In this document: positions 31,379-42,759 of the stretch, piece after piece
How the letters are laid out: every line of letters begins with the position of its first letter
Numbering within the stretch: the stretch's first letter is position 1
Assembly: GCA_037576215.1 (NCBI GenBank)
Contig: JBANDB010000002.1
Span: 7,812,001 to 7,876,000, forward strand
DNA length: 64,000 nt
Source of the DNA: Armillaria gallica
Lineage: Eukaryota > Basidiomycota > Agaricomycetes > Agaricales > Physalacriaceae
Reading direction: 5' to 3'
Notes under the pieces: generated by a model
Database searches by the model: none
What the model saw: only the letters and a program-made list of their open reading frames with translations
Told to the model about the DNA's origin: nothing
Position numbers and translations under genes: made by a program

Positions 31379-34300
31379 TCATACGCCAGCCGCTTTCGAC
31401 AATGCAGCAAAGTTGGGTGTGCCGAGACCGGTGACCTAGAGCAAAGCAAATTAATGAATAGAGAACATATGCCCGGGAGTGGACGCGACGTACAGGATCC
31501 CCTTAAATAGATTGAAATTTCACGTCAGTCTTGTTTCGTGCAACAAAAGTCAGTCCACTTACAGCCAGCTCGCGCAGGGAAACCATTGGTGCCACCTGAA
31601 TTACAGTTATCATCCTATATCGAACGCGAGAAAAAGGAAACCCAAATCCTGGGTTATCACCGGTAGTGATGTCGAAGAACGCCTTAGGGTTCGCGTACAA
31701 ACTAGTTCATTTTAGTTCCTGCTCTCACGACGTCGACTTCCACTCACAAGGGGTTCAAAAAGCCGAGAGGCTTTTTACCCGCTGAGATCAGGCGACCATT
31801 GATAAGGGAAATGACACTCGCAAATATAGGGCTCGAGCATGAGGTTCCACCAACCAGGCCTGCTCTTCCGCCATTCACGATCTCAACGTTATTGCCTTGC
31901 GCTGCGACATCAGGGAATCCTCGGCCGGTGGTTTTGAACTTTCCGGCATTGGTGTTACCCAGTGCGGCGAGGTAGGTGCTAACAGCCGAGACTTGATAGG
32001 ACGGACGATGTCGCAGTATACGTCGATGCGGACGTAGACGATTGTGCGAGGCCGTGAGTTGCTTGCGGATCGGCTGGGCGTGGGGAACAATTGAGGTTTA
32101 CTCGACACGAAAATGTATCTAGGAAGTAAATCAGTATAGAGAGCAATAAGACCACTTACTAGGCTCGGTTCTGAAGGCTCGTGGGCTCGCTCGATGGCTC
32201 AGTGCTCGGGGAAAGAAGGAAAGAAAGGTCCAATCAAATTCTGATGAAACAGGTACAGATAACAGGCGAGGGGTAGCCGTACACGTGCTCTTGCGTCGCC
32301 AGAGCCCGTAGATGATAGCATGTTCGTGCATTTAGCTATATCTAAGAAGAAATATATCAGAAGAAGGCAGATATCATAGCTACAGACCTTAACCTCGAGC
32401 AAGAGCAAGATTGACCGGGATACGCGCAACTGTGGAATAGGAAGAGCTCGCTGCCCCGCTCAGCGTACGAGCGGTGGTCCAAGCCGTCGTTGCTCAATTC
32501 CCAGCGCGTTCCGAGCCAGATCTGTCTGCCGTCGGCCTTGGTCCTTCGCGTCAGATGGGGTAGGGAGGGGAATAGTGGTGGAAGAAAACTAGAGAGAGAA
32601 ATAAGCGAATTTAGAAGAGAGTAACATACTGGTATTAGCAGCCAACTCCCATACGATCCATGCCAATCCTTCTGCCAGCGTTCGAGACAGCTCTTTTGTT
32701 GGTGAGGCGAGCTACCTCAACATTGGTATCTTGATCTTGAGCATTGATGCCCAAAGGCAGAAGCATGGAATCCATGTGCTTGTCGATCCCAGAGCCACAT
32801 GGTGTTGCATTGGAAGGGGATACCAGTCTGTGAATGAGAACGGCAGCAAAACGAAGTGTATAAGGGAAGAGTAAGAGGAAGAGACATGTCAAACCGAAAA
32901 AGGAAGGACGAGTCAGCCGGCCCGAGACGTCAAGTCTACGAGCGAGGCAACTCGTACTACCACAACGAGCGAAAAGGTTGGAGAAGCCTCCACTGCTGAG
33001 GCTTGCCGCAACCTCGGTTACGCCCTGTGTTGCGCCTACAGAAGTGAGGACTACATAAAAGTGTCAATGCCAAGAAAGGTGGTTTAGCCTGAATAATTTG
33101 ATACTCACATGGACAACCCGCAGGGAATGTGGGAATAAAGGTCATGCAAGTTTTGGCTGAGAATACTCAGACCTTGATGGGAACGAAAAGGGACACTATA
33201 CAAACCTTGGCTGCCACTGACTCCACCGTCGCCTAGAGTCATATTCAGCTGTTCAGAGACAAAATCAGGTAAGGTAATTCAAATTTTACCTGATGCAAAG
33301 AGAATCGACACGCCTCGAGCACCGAGGGCCGCGTAAGCATTGCACAAGCGTCTATACATCCTAAGTCCTTGCTCGTGTGAACAGCCCTGAAGACACCTCA
33401 CGTTGCAATACTAGACGGGATGTCCGTCTCGTCGAAGCCGTAGCTGGTCGTCAAGACCTATATGCATGTTATTGAGTTGTGTAATTCGGAACAAATAACA
33501 ACATACTTGAGGTGGACTAGCTTCGGCATTCAGGGCGTTGACAATATCAAGGAAGCCATTGATGCCGTCAGTTGATGAGTCGCCAACAGAGACGAAAATG
33601 GTTGGAACGCCGGTGGCAACACCAACAGTGTATTGAATGTCGAGATTCTAGTTCAGCGTCAGCAAGGTCATCAAATAAAATTGAAGCTAGCTGAGTTCTT
33701 ACGGCCTCAACCCCGGCCTCATTCGCGCCCTGAGTATTCAGACCACCGTCGACACTCTGGAAGGCAAACGTTGTCGTTGGCGGGATGTCACGCCTCAATG
33801 CGGTCAGGAACGTTCGAAGATCCGCCGTCTGCAATGAATGCTCATCAGCTTAGGACGAACGAAAAATTGGAAATTCTACCTGAGCAAACTGATTTATGAA
33901 ACCGGAAACGGCCAATCGATTACTCGATTGAGTAGCCCGAGTCGCAGGAATACCATAGAGAGCTTGCAGACAGGCAGGGGTGACGACATTGTTACACGAC
34001 AAAGGTGCTGGATTCGCTCTCTCGGTCAAGTTAGACGGTAGAGGAATAGACACCATGGGTGTCGGACCAAACGTGAGTCTCCCAAAAGATGTCGTAGGAT
34101 GCACAACCTCGATAAAGTCCCTCAGGTCAGACGGTATCGAAGCAGTCAAAGTGCGGATGAGGAGTTCCCCTGTGTCGATGTGCACGAAATTTTCGTACCG
34201 GGCACTGAGGAGCGTGTTGGCTTTTCCCACAGGAGCCCCAAAGGTTAGCCAGTCATCGAAAGCACCTCCAAGTTTGACGTCAGTGATCCCGTTCTCGGCA

Positions 34301-34675
34301 AGCCATGCAGCGACGGCGGTCGCTGCCTCCGGAGTCGGTGCGCTGAATGCTTTGACCTAGGGAACGATGATCAGAACAAGTATATGTATATGGGAGAAAC
34401 CATCAGACCTCCTCGAAGCTAAGATGCTGGCCGTATAGATCGCTGTCTGGTTCGCTGACAGCGTACAAGGCTTTCTCGAGCCCAGCAGTATCCTTTGGCG
34501 TGAGACCAATACGGAAATTCAGACTGGCCTGGAGGTCTGCCGCGCCCACCCCGACAAAGTCGTTGGGGGCAGCATCACGCCGCTCATGCACGGACATGAC
34601 ACGGGGAGCGGGACTCCCAGTTACCACGGAAGAGATTGCGATCAGAGCAACGCTCAGAGGGATGACTCCGAACAT
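31379..34675 (-). pseudogene. Sedolisin (S53) serine peptidase, interrupted by an insertion
   Basis: Signal peptide at 34675 (MFGVIPLSVALIAISSVVTG), an inhibitory prodomain, then the catalytic domain: Glu/Asp in GANEAGVEANLD, oxyanion Asp in FASGDGG, nucleophile in GGTSCSS, and the C-terminal calcium-binding GWDPVTGLGTPNF. The order and residues fit secreted tripeptidyl-peptidase-like sedolisins, which act at acid pH outside the cell. The chain ..SNLFAR joins RPSYQVSAV only if 32009-32964 and one 4-bp duplication are removed; as it stands the exon is cut and the gene is probably dead. Near the 3' end the join NPG-GTNGF needs an intron starting GATTTG (not GT), and an 8-nt exon (31494-31501) splits the WDP motif. 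Family assignment is firm; functionality is doubtful. Confidence 0.75.
32009..32964. mobile_element. 956-bp insertion in the S53 gene, 4-bp target duplication
   Basis: The flanks carry ACGA (plus strand) at 32005-32008 and 32965-32968. Ends are weakly inverted: TGTCGCAGTA at the left, and TGTGGTAGTA reading inward from the right. Removing the insertion and one ACGA restores the uninterrupted ..ARPSYQ.. stretch expected in sedolisins, which is strong evidence for insertion rather than an intron; there is no AG at the 3' boundary. Inside, a minus frame (32635-32892) and splice-like signals suggest a captured gene fragment, but no transposase motif was seen. Confidence 0.6.
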
Positions 34676-35788
34676 GATTCAGGACAGTATCGAGCGATGG
34701 GCACAGATAATACTGGAAGTAAAAACTTGACACTTTATATACCCGCCAGGAGCATAGTCCAAAGAGGTGTAGCAAGGTGATCAGCCTTGATACTTGGGTA
34801 GACGGACGACCGGCGATAGCCAGAAATAGCTTGGATCCCTTGATGAAGACCCTCGCCCGGTCGTTTCTGATGAGGAAAAAGTGGCCTTAACGAAGACAGG
34901 AGTTTCCGGTACTACTATAGGCTGACTTGTTACATGGATGATAAGCACAGGGAAATCACAAGGATACGAGAAAGCGCTTCTTGCGGTTGTCTCGCGGTAT
35001 TGCAACTGAAATGCTGAACAAGTGTGCCAATAGACCATAGAAGCCCTAGGAATAGATCCTGAATTAGAAAAAAAGTAGAATCGCTGATCCATCGCAATGT
35101 GAGTCACACTTCAAAAGTCCTAGAATCATGAAGCGTGACTAGTCTTGTAGTACCCTTGTGAATGCATGTACGACCTGCGAACTAAGTGAATGTACTAGAC
35201 CATATGGTCCAGTAAGAAAGGCGCGATACTCACATGCTTTAATGTGCTTTAAATTCGTCGCAATGTAGGAGGACAGTGGCTATGGCCGTAGTTCAGAGTG
35301 ATCGTGTCGTCGTAAGATAGATAGATAAACGGGCAAGGTCCCAAAAAGGAACGCCGGGGCTGCCGGAGTTCTGTGCCGACGCAAAGCGTGCCAGCATTGT
35401 GGCTGTGTATCGGACCGTGGTAGCGACGCGTTCCGCGCCGGTCCCCGATTCTTTCCGTCCGCTTCTAGCAACATCACAAATCTACTATGATTTATTGGAA
35501 GATTTTACAAAGGATTCCAAAGTATGTACGAAGGAATCAGTGACAGAGGATTGACATGCAGAGAACAAATTAACGAAAGAGTCAACACTTCGACTGCGGA
35601 GCAAATTCAAAGGAACCTGCAACTGGCACAATAAAATTCGTGCACCTTGTTCGAAAAAGACTCGCTCGGTGGCGGCCTTCGGCCACCACCAGCTCGCATT
35701 TTCTCACTCCGGGAGTCTTATATTTACACTAGTAAGTGAAGGACAGCCCATAGGTGTTGGGAGTCTATCTCAGGCAGGCTAACAAATC
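34676..35788. other. No gene seen
   Basis: The upstream region of the S53 gene followed by about 1 kb without a supportable frame. Confidence 0.5.
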
Positions 35789-36256
35789 TAGCGCTGGGTG
35801 AGAATGCTTTTCGGCGATGTATTTAACGTGACAATGGTTTCACCCCCATGTGAGGATTATCCTCACATGTAAATAACGGTGATTTTCCCACGACGTCATC
35901 GCGCGCAGCGCGGAGATTTTACATGTAAATAACCTGTTAAAAACGTGTGATTTACATGTTATCTTACTATGCGGTCAGGAATGACCATATATGTATGAAT
36001 ACAAGGTAAATTGAAATATATCATCATGTATGACAACAAGCTCACCGCCTACAAGTAGTCATCTTGGTGATGGACGATACTTAGAGCCCAACCAGAGCCT
36101 TCGAAGATGCCGCTCTGGAGGCTCATCCAGCCAAAGTTTTTCACAGAATTTCACACCGCCGCTGGGACCCTCCAATGTTTTTAACGTTACATACATGTGA
36201 TTTTCATGTGATTTACTGGGTATGTTATTAACATCAGGCATTCTCACCCAGCGCTA
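35789..36256. mobile_element. hAT-type MITE, 468 bp
   Basis: A perfect 19-bp inverted repeat TAGCGCTGGGTGAGAATGC lies at 35789-35807 and inverted at 36238-36256. An 8-bp target duplication AACAAATC lies at 35781-35788 and 36257-36264. TAG-type ends with 8-bp duplications are the hallmark of hAT elements. The inside carries repeated TTTACATGT/ACATGTAAAT motifs, as expected for subterminal transposase-binding repeats, and no transposase, so it is non-autonomous. Confidence 0.92.
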
Positions 36257-36320
36257 AACAAATCACTCAATTTGAATAGTATCTGTATATGACATCCACA
36301 GCGGCAGGCGCTCACTACCT

Positions 36321-36629
36321 TTAATTTGTGACCACTAGCCACTCGCGCTCGATCTGGTCAAAGTGCTCGGTGACAGTTGCTGCGGCCCCAGTTCTTGCGA
36401 CGACATGGATGTTTTGTCTCTTGTTTTTTGAATTCTCATTGGTCACTCCCTCAGCAGTAGCGAACATGGAGCGATGAAAACGGGGATAATACAGCGCGTC
36501 GTAGTAAGCAGGGTATCTTAAGATATCAAATTCATCGAAATCAGAATCATCGGAGATATTTTCATCTTCACAGTCAAATAAACGAACAACCCAGCACGGC
36601 AACTCATGCAGAAACATGAGACGAACCAC
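36321..36629 (-). CDS. Orphan ORF, acidic protein (102 codons)
   Basis: A single open frame from ATG 36629. It has a hydrophobic/aromatic start (MVRLMFLHELPCWVVRLF), an acidic run (CEDENISDDSDFDEFD), a Tyr-rich stretch (YPAYYDALYYPRF) and a Glu/Arg end. The composition looks protein-like, but there is no family match, no splice evidence and no paralogue in the window. Could be real or chance. Confidence 0.25.
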   Translation of the reverse strand: MVRLMFLHELPCWVVRLFDCEDENISDDSDFDEFDILRYPAYYDALYYPRFHRSMFATAEGVTNENSKNKRQNIHVVARTGAAATVTEHFDQIEREWLVVTN

Positions 36630-39600
36630 GCTATTTCAATTAAGGAGTTACAGGTGCCGAACGTAATTCAAACGTGTGAGGCGCGCCGCCGAGCAGCAAT
36701 AATCTAGAACGTCAAACGTCGGTATTCTGGACAGCTATGAGCAGTGAGAAAAGAGTCAGCAAGCTCGAACGCGAAACAGGGGGGATCAAAGTTGACATAC
36801 AGAAGGTATCAGTGTGGGTAGTGGAGATGGCAGTTGTCTGACGATTCACGAAACATAAAAAGCCCACTCTCTTTATAACACGAAATCATGCGAACGGGCG
36901 ACACCGCAGCAAGACAATCTCAGAAAGAGTCTTACAGCACATAAGGGGGAACTCGGGTAGGCATGTTTGTACCAGAAGCACAAGTACGCAAAGTCAAATA
37001 CGACCACATAGCCCCTGCCCACGGTCTACGGTGGGCAAACGGTCGCGGAGGGCTTGACAATTCCCTCTTTCTTCCTCTCTACTATCGGAAAGAATCGGGG
37101 ATTCAATTTGGACTGCGACCATCACTCTGTTTCTCCCTCGACCTTTTTCCAGCTCTAAATGGTTGGATCCCAAGCCAGCGCCTGGGCAATAAAATATGTG
37201 ATCCGTTCTATTCTAAACCCAGCAGGAGTCAGAGATACACTGGCAGGCTTATAGTATACGACGGCAAGTCCTCGGAAATGAAAGAGAAGATAAGTAATAG
37301 GTAAAAGAAGTTCAGCTTGTACGAGAATCTCCTAATGGTGGCTGACCCAGTGGCGTTCAAGCGGATTAGCAATGTGAAGCTCGCAATTCAACATCAGAAT
37401 CCTGACGCATTTGAACTGAGTTCATGCTCTTGCGCAGGACTTCTCAGCGGGACCGATTTTTCAAACTCGACACCTTATCGGCCTAGGATTTTTTTTGGAA
37501 TATTGACTTCCCAAGGAGTAGTTTGGATCTATAATCACCTTCAGTCAATACGGCGCAAGTTTGTCCCGCTTTATCTACATATCACTTTATTCTCCCTAGC
37601 GCCTTGAGCCCTTTGAAGAACGCCTACTGATTATCCACACATCAAATCAGATTATCAAGCAAGTACGGAAAAAAAATCGGTGTCTGTCTGCCTCCACGCT
37701 TGAGTTCAAGTGAGGCAGAGTGACCGTATTCGGAATATATAAGCTTTTGAAAAGCAGTCGCCACTGATTCTTCTCATAGGCGCTGCGGTCGTGAGAAAGT
37801 GACAGAGCGCGAACGCTTACTCGAAATACTATCCCCATGACTGCGTTTCTGAGACTTTCTCACCTTTGGAATAATAGTGCGCAGTTGCCAGCGAGATTAC
37901 AAAGAGACACCGGCAAGGTGGTCTTCATGATGACCTATACTTTTTGGTTTCCTTGCGTCCTTGAATTATTTTTATGGCATCCTTTTATAAATATAGCCAT
38001 CTAGATCTAGTCTTAAATTGTATCTAGGAACCATCCGTGGAAGTAAATTCGCTATCAGTTCCCAAAGAAGTATTCACCGCTTGGTAATTTCAAATTCGGG
38101 TTTTAAACACTCGCTTTCACTCAACTTTCACTTGCTCACGACCATTTCGTGATTCGATTTCTATCCTTGATATACATTACCAGCACTAGAGGAATGGAAG
38201 ATGGTCACAGTGGAGAGACGATCACCTATCCCGCATCCAATGAACCAGATCCTCATCTGCTCTGGCATTCCGGAAATGAACAAGATACACGTTGCCCTCC
38301 GAGTTCTTCCGGACACGCGTCGTGGTCAACCAAGACATTATCCCCATAAATGTGAGCTTGCAAGCATCCACTGACCAGGTGGTTGGCAGCACCGACCCGC
38401 CGTGTACCACGACACGAACACCTATATGGAAGTACTAATGAAAAAAGGCGGCTCTGTCCCCTTCATATCAGCCGCTCTATGGCCCAGTCATTACGGTAGT
38501 ATTTGAGGTTTCACGTTCCCTGGTCCTTGAAGTTCTGCGGGCGCACCGGAGAGATATAAGACAGGCATACGGAGGCGGAGGAATATACTACTGATTTGCA
38601 ACAATCGTCTTCCTGGGGTCGAGAATCACAAGAAGTTCTACTCGTGGGCTGCGGCATGAGAATTCGGTTCATGGTTGTCCTTTCTATTTACTAACCCGTA
38701 CTGTTCAGTTACTGGTCGAGCTTGAACGAGGTTTGGGACTTCAAAAAATGTCCCGTGACTGCACCCGTCATCATCAGATCATCAGATCATATGCCACTAA
38801 AGCCATATGGATCTAAATAGTCTCGTTCTTTCCACAATGATATCTAGGCAGATGTTCTGAGTTGCCCGAGCTACGACTATGATGTCAAATACTCGGTGAA
38901 CGACATATGACTCCTAAGCAATCCTAAATAAATACAACGGAGCCGAGAGGGAAGAATCGTCTAATCGACGTCGATAAACTTTGCTCAGTGCCGAATCCCG
39001 ACAGTAAGGGTCGAACCCAAGTCGAATGTATCGACCGCCCCCCAAAAAAGGTTGCATTGAAGTATATAAACAAGACCGTAGACCACCCAGCCATAAGGAT
39101 CTCGCAAGGGTTACTATTCTTTTTATGTAGGGCGGTTCATTCCTCAGTTCCTGCACCAACTTGACTTAAAATCTTCCCCGAGGCCTCGAATGATGCATAC
39201 CTTCCTGACGCTCGCAGGCTTACGATCAACGCAATAGCAATATCAAGAACTTCGCTTTTGTATTATGCAAAAAAATTATCAGCTGAACGATGTAAACGCT
39301 TGGAAGCTTTCTTTAATGCTTGCAACTGGCGCACTTGCACTCGGCGCCCTGGCAAGAGCAGCTACATTCGAGGTATGTCAACAATCAAATGCCGAACCAG
39401 TTTCACTCACGAAGAACAGCTGCAGGCAGCGGTACCGCAGGTCTGGGATACGGGAGTTTGAGCGGTCTACGCAACATCAGCACAGAGGGACCGACGGGAG
39501 ATAGAGGTATGTACGAATTGCATGTTTGTTTGGATGGGGGGTATCGACTTGGAGTTTTCGATAGCGTTTACAGAAATCCTGGGGCCTTTTATACTGAACC

Positions 39601-41037
39601 GTACACGCTTTCGGTGGCGGAAGGAGGCGGACCTCGAGCTGCGGTTCCTTGCAGCCATATGCTTCCCCACCGAGGCGGTACTTTCGGTCTTGCAAATACC
39701 GTGTCACGTTCCTTCTCAGCAGTCCTTGGCCTTTGCTTCTACTTGATGTTCATTTGTCTCCCTGATCTGCAGTGAGAATTCTTGGTCGAAGAAGAGAATT
39801 TCTGACCTTAGATACCTTGCGCCTACCCAAAGATGAGTGCATCCGCCGACGCCACCGCATCGATACGGCTGATGCTCTTGATTATACCTGTCTGGGCGCC
39901 TGAAAGATGGGGCCTAGCGTCCCTGGCGGAGCTGTTTGTCTGCCTCGTTTTGCCCAACTGGAATCGTGACTCAGCGATTGGGCTGGGAATGGCTTAGGAT
40001 CAGTTTCCGACAGTTGAGATGTTTCCCAGGTCCTCATCTGTCTTTTCTGGGAAACGGAGCGTTCTGGAGTCTCCTGTTCTGTAGCCTTGAGGCGTTCTTC
40101 AGAGTCTCGTGGGCCGAAATGTTATTGAGGTATCAGTCCCGAGAAGTGGCGTGAGTGAGAAACACTTGGACGCAAAAAAAACCTACAACAGTCTCAGCAC
40201 AAAAAGTGAACCCCCGAGGAACAGACAAACTCATCCTGGTACACTGCCCAGGCGAATCATTACCTGTTGCCAGGTTCATCGCCGACGAACAGCTCGGCTG
40301 AAAGCCAACCGGAAACCGAAGCTTCCAATCGAAATGTCGCATCTCACTGATAACCAATGCTGACACCCCGGTATCCCATGGCCAACTAGGGTACCGGACT
40401 TCCAAAGGACGGCCACTGGACGGAGGAGGGCCACTGTGTCTACTTACGATCTCTGGTCAGCACCTTGACTTTTTCGACCGCTCGCTGGGATGATCTGAGA
40501 CATGGACAAATCGGTGGAATCAGGTCATCGGGTCAAGTTACATGTTAACATCCTCTTCGAACACTGGCATGTCCCGTTCTCGTGGGAAGGTGTTCCTCTG
40601 CTCTTCTTCAGTGTTACTGAAAAGACGCGATGCATCAGGGAGGGACGGCTATGGAAAAGCGTGGTCGAACTCACCAATCGAGTTCAAGCTCTAATGGCGC
40701 TGTCTACGATGTGAGAGCGGCATTGTTAAAAAGATATACGCCGAGAATATAGACAATTGTACCTGTAGACTATTGCTCAGCCTGAGAGTCACGGACTTAA
40801 ACTTCCTGGTGAAATGAATTCTGAGCTTCGAAGACGACTCCGACGCTGTAGCTGTAGAAATAACAGATATCAGCATTAGGCGATGAAGCAAGAAATCAGC
40901 GCACCTTGAGAGGACCGGGTCGACTTAGCGAGCTGCTTGGAAAACCTTTTGGGAATAAATTTGGGTGAGAGGTGACCTAGAAACGGATACAACCAGATAT
41001 ATGTATAACCGAAAAAATCGTAGAACCATCCACACAC
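36630..41037. other. About 4.4 kb without a recognisable gene
   Basis: Plus frames at 36963-37304 and 37317-37607 and minus frames at 38914-39159 and 40133-40405 have no motif or intron support. At 39265 a short plus exon with a hydrophobic segment (LSLMLATGALALGALARAA) is followed by a GTATGT donor and a CAG acceptor; joined, it would give a roughly 50-residue membrane or secreted peptide. That is suggestive only. Confidence 0.4.
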
Positions 41038-41513
41038 TCAGGATAGCTTGGTAACCTTGAGGTGGCGCATCTCTCTCGCTGTACCCGTTCCTGATCTACA
41101 ACATCCTGCCCCTTCACGCATCGAAGGAAGATATCGAGTACTGCAATCTGCGGCAGGACTGGGGCGAACGGTGCAGACATTGCGGCGTGTGCGATACTGA
41201 AGTGGTGATAACGATGGTCGTGGTTCGTGGATAAGCGCCCAACACTGTTCACACAGGCTTGACATGGACATACCAGGATTGGCGTTGTAGTGCCAATGAA
41301 GGGCATCGAGTAGCTCGTTCCTCTCATCCTCCGCATATTCAAGAGTTTGTTTCAGCTTTGCCGTCTTCTCTCGCTCATTCTTCGACCCCACGGGCGCATT
41401 TTTCTCCGGACCTCCACTTTCTTAGACTCGAGTAACGCGTGTGCTGCTGCTGTCTCCAACGGCGACGCGTTCAGGAGGGCTTCGAGGTTCTCTGCTAGCA
41501 AATCCTCCTCCAT
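41038..41513 (-). CDS. Small coiled-coil protein (family O), frame problem
   Basis: ATG 41513 opens MEEDLLAENLEALLNASPLE.. and runs into a Glu/Lys/Arg coiled coil, but the best coiled-coil frame (KNEREKTAKLKQTLEYAEDE, then RNELLDALHWHYNANPG) is shifted by one base, and I found no intron that connects the two. An intron of 89 nt (GTATGT..TTCAG) follows NPG. The locus at 54429-54848 has the same layout (..ELLGALRRQHLADPG followed by an intron), so the two are paralogues. Function unknown. This copy is either frame-shifted or has an exon I could not place. Confidence 0.35.
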
Positions 41514-42759
41514 TGACGCGTGAAAAGCAGACCAGAAAAGAGTTGGACGCCATGGGAGCAACAGCGTGAAGGTGGTGGTGTTATGCAAGGGAGTGGGTTA
41601 CATAACCGCATCCGTGCAAGCCGATCGGCCCGCCTTCCGATGCGCGGTCACGTTCCTGGGACACGATCATCACTATTTGATCACTATTTCTCTGCCCCGC
41701 TGTTCCTTCGTTTTATCATCAGTCTATCAAAAGATCTCTCTTTTGATATCCGCTGGGAGAACGAGGTGACCAGGAAGCTCTCGAAATGAAAATTGGCACG
41801 CATTTTCTGCACGAAAAAGGCTGCGAATCACGAGGCGAATATTGGCCAGTACACAATCGACTCGCCATTTATCAGTCGTACTAGTTACGAGACGCTTAAA
41901 AACTGACTACAGCGAGAAAATGCGCCATGTCTAGTATCCTATCCCCATTGCATGATCGACATTGGACTTAGAATATTTAGTCTCTGTGAGGGTCAAGAAG
42001 ACCCGGCCGCGGACTGTTCTTGTACGGCCGTCAGTTGTCGAGTGGACGGAAGAAGACGAACAGCAGGCCTGATTCGATCATCAACACTTTCAAACAACGG
42101 ATTGGGGAGCAGGAACTAGGGCCAGAAAAGCCAGCGTAAAGGTAGGCGCAGTCTACCGGGCCAAATACAGCGAAGATCTAATCTTTCCATCAGACAATAT
42201 TATGTATCCAGCCTGTGGTGCTTTAACCGCAGTCCGAGAAACTCATTGGTGAAGTGTATACAACCCTCATAAATCAACGCTCAAGACAAATATCAGAAAC
42301 AGGGCTCATTGCTCCGGTCTACAACTCACTCATTCTCGAGCGGCCTGCTCCCTGGAGACCGAACATCCTAGCTAGATTTATCCTGAAGGTGCAAGACTGT
42401 ATCATCATCGACTGGGTAGCGAAGTAACTATTCACTGTCGAAATGGCGTACGAAACCGGAGCCAAAGCGACAGCCTCCCGCATGCTAACTGGAGCACTAT
42501 GACGTATTTCATCTGGCTGAGCATGGTCGCCATTTTGGCTTTCCTCATGGGTGATAGAAGCTGATGATCTGAGAACGTCTCAAACAGTATTATTATGTCG
42601 TTCTAATTCATTCATATTACACGTACGAACGGAACCGGCGAGAAGTAAACTATTTGTTCTCTATCTAGATCCAAGATTATGTTGAGGATATCAATAACAG
42701 ACTTTCTACTAATAATTATCATGCAATATTTGTCGAGACGTCTAACTTGTTAAAATAAT
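41514..42759. other. No gene seen
   Basis: Intergenic, with no supportable frame or repeat. Confidence 0.5.

Noticed and set aside
36963..37607. Two consecutive plus ORFs of 113 and 96 codons
   Set aside because: No splice link, no motif, and composition looks like translated non-coding sequence.
39005..39030. GGGTTCGACCC on the minus strand as a tRNA T-arm
   Set aside because: No matching acceptor, D or anticodon stems upstream.
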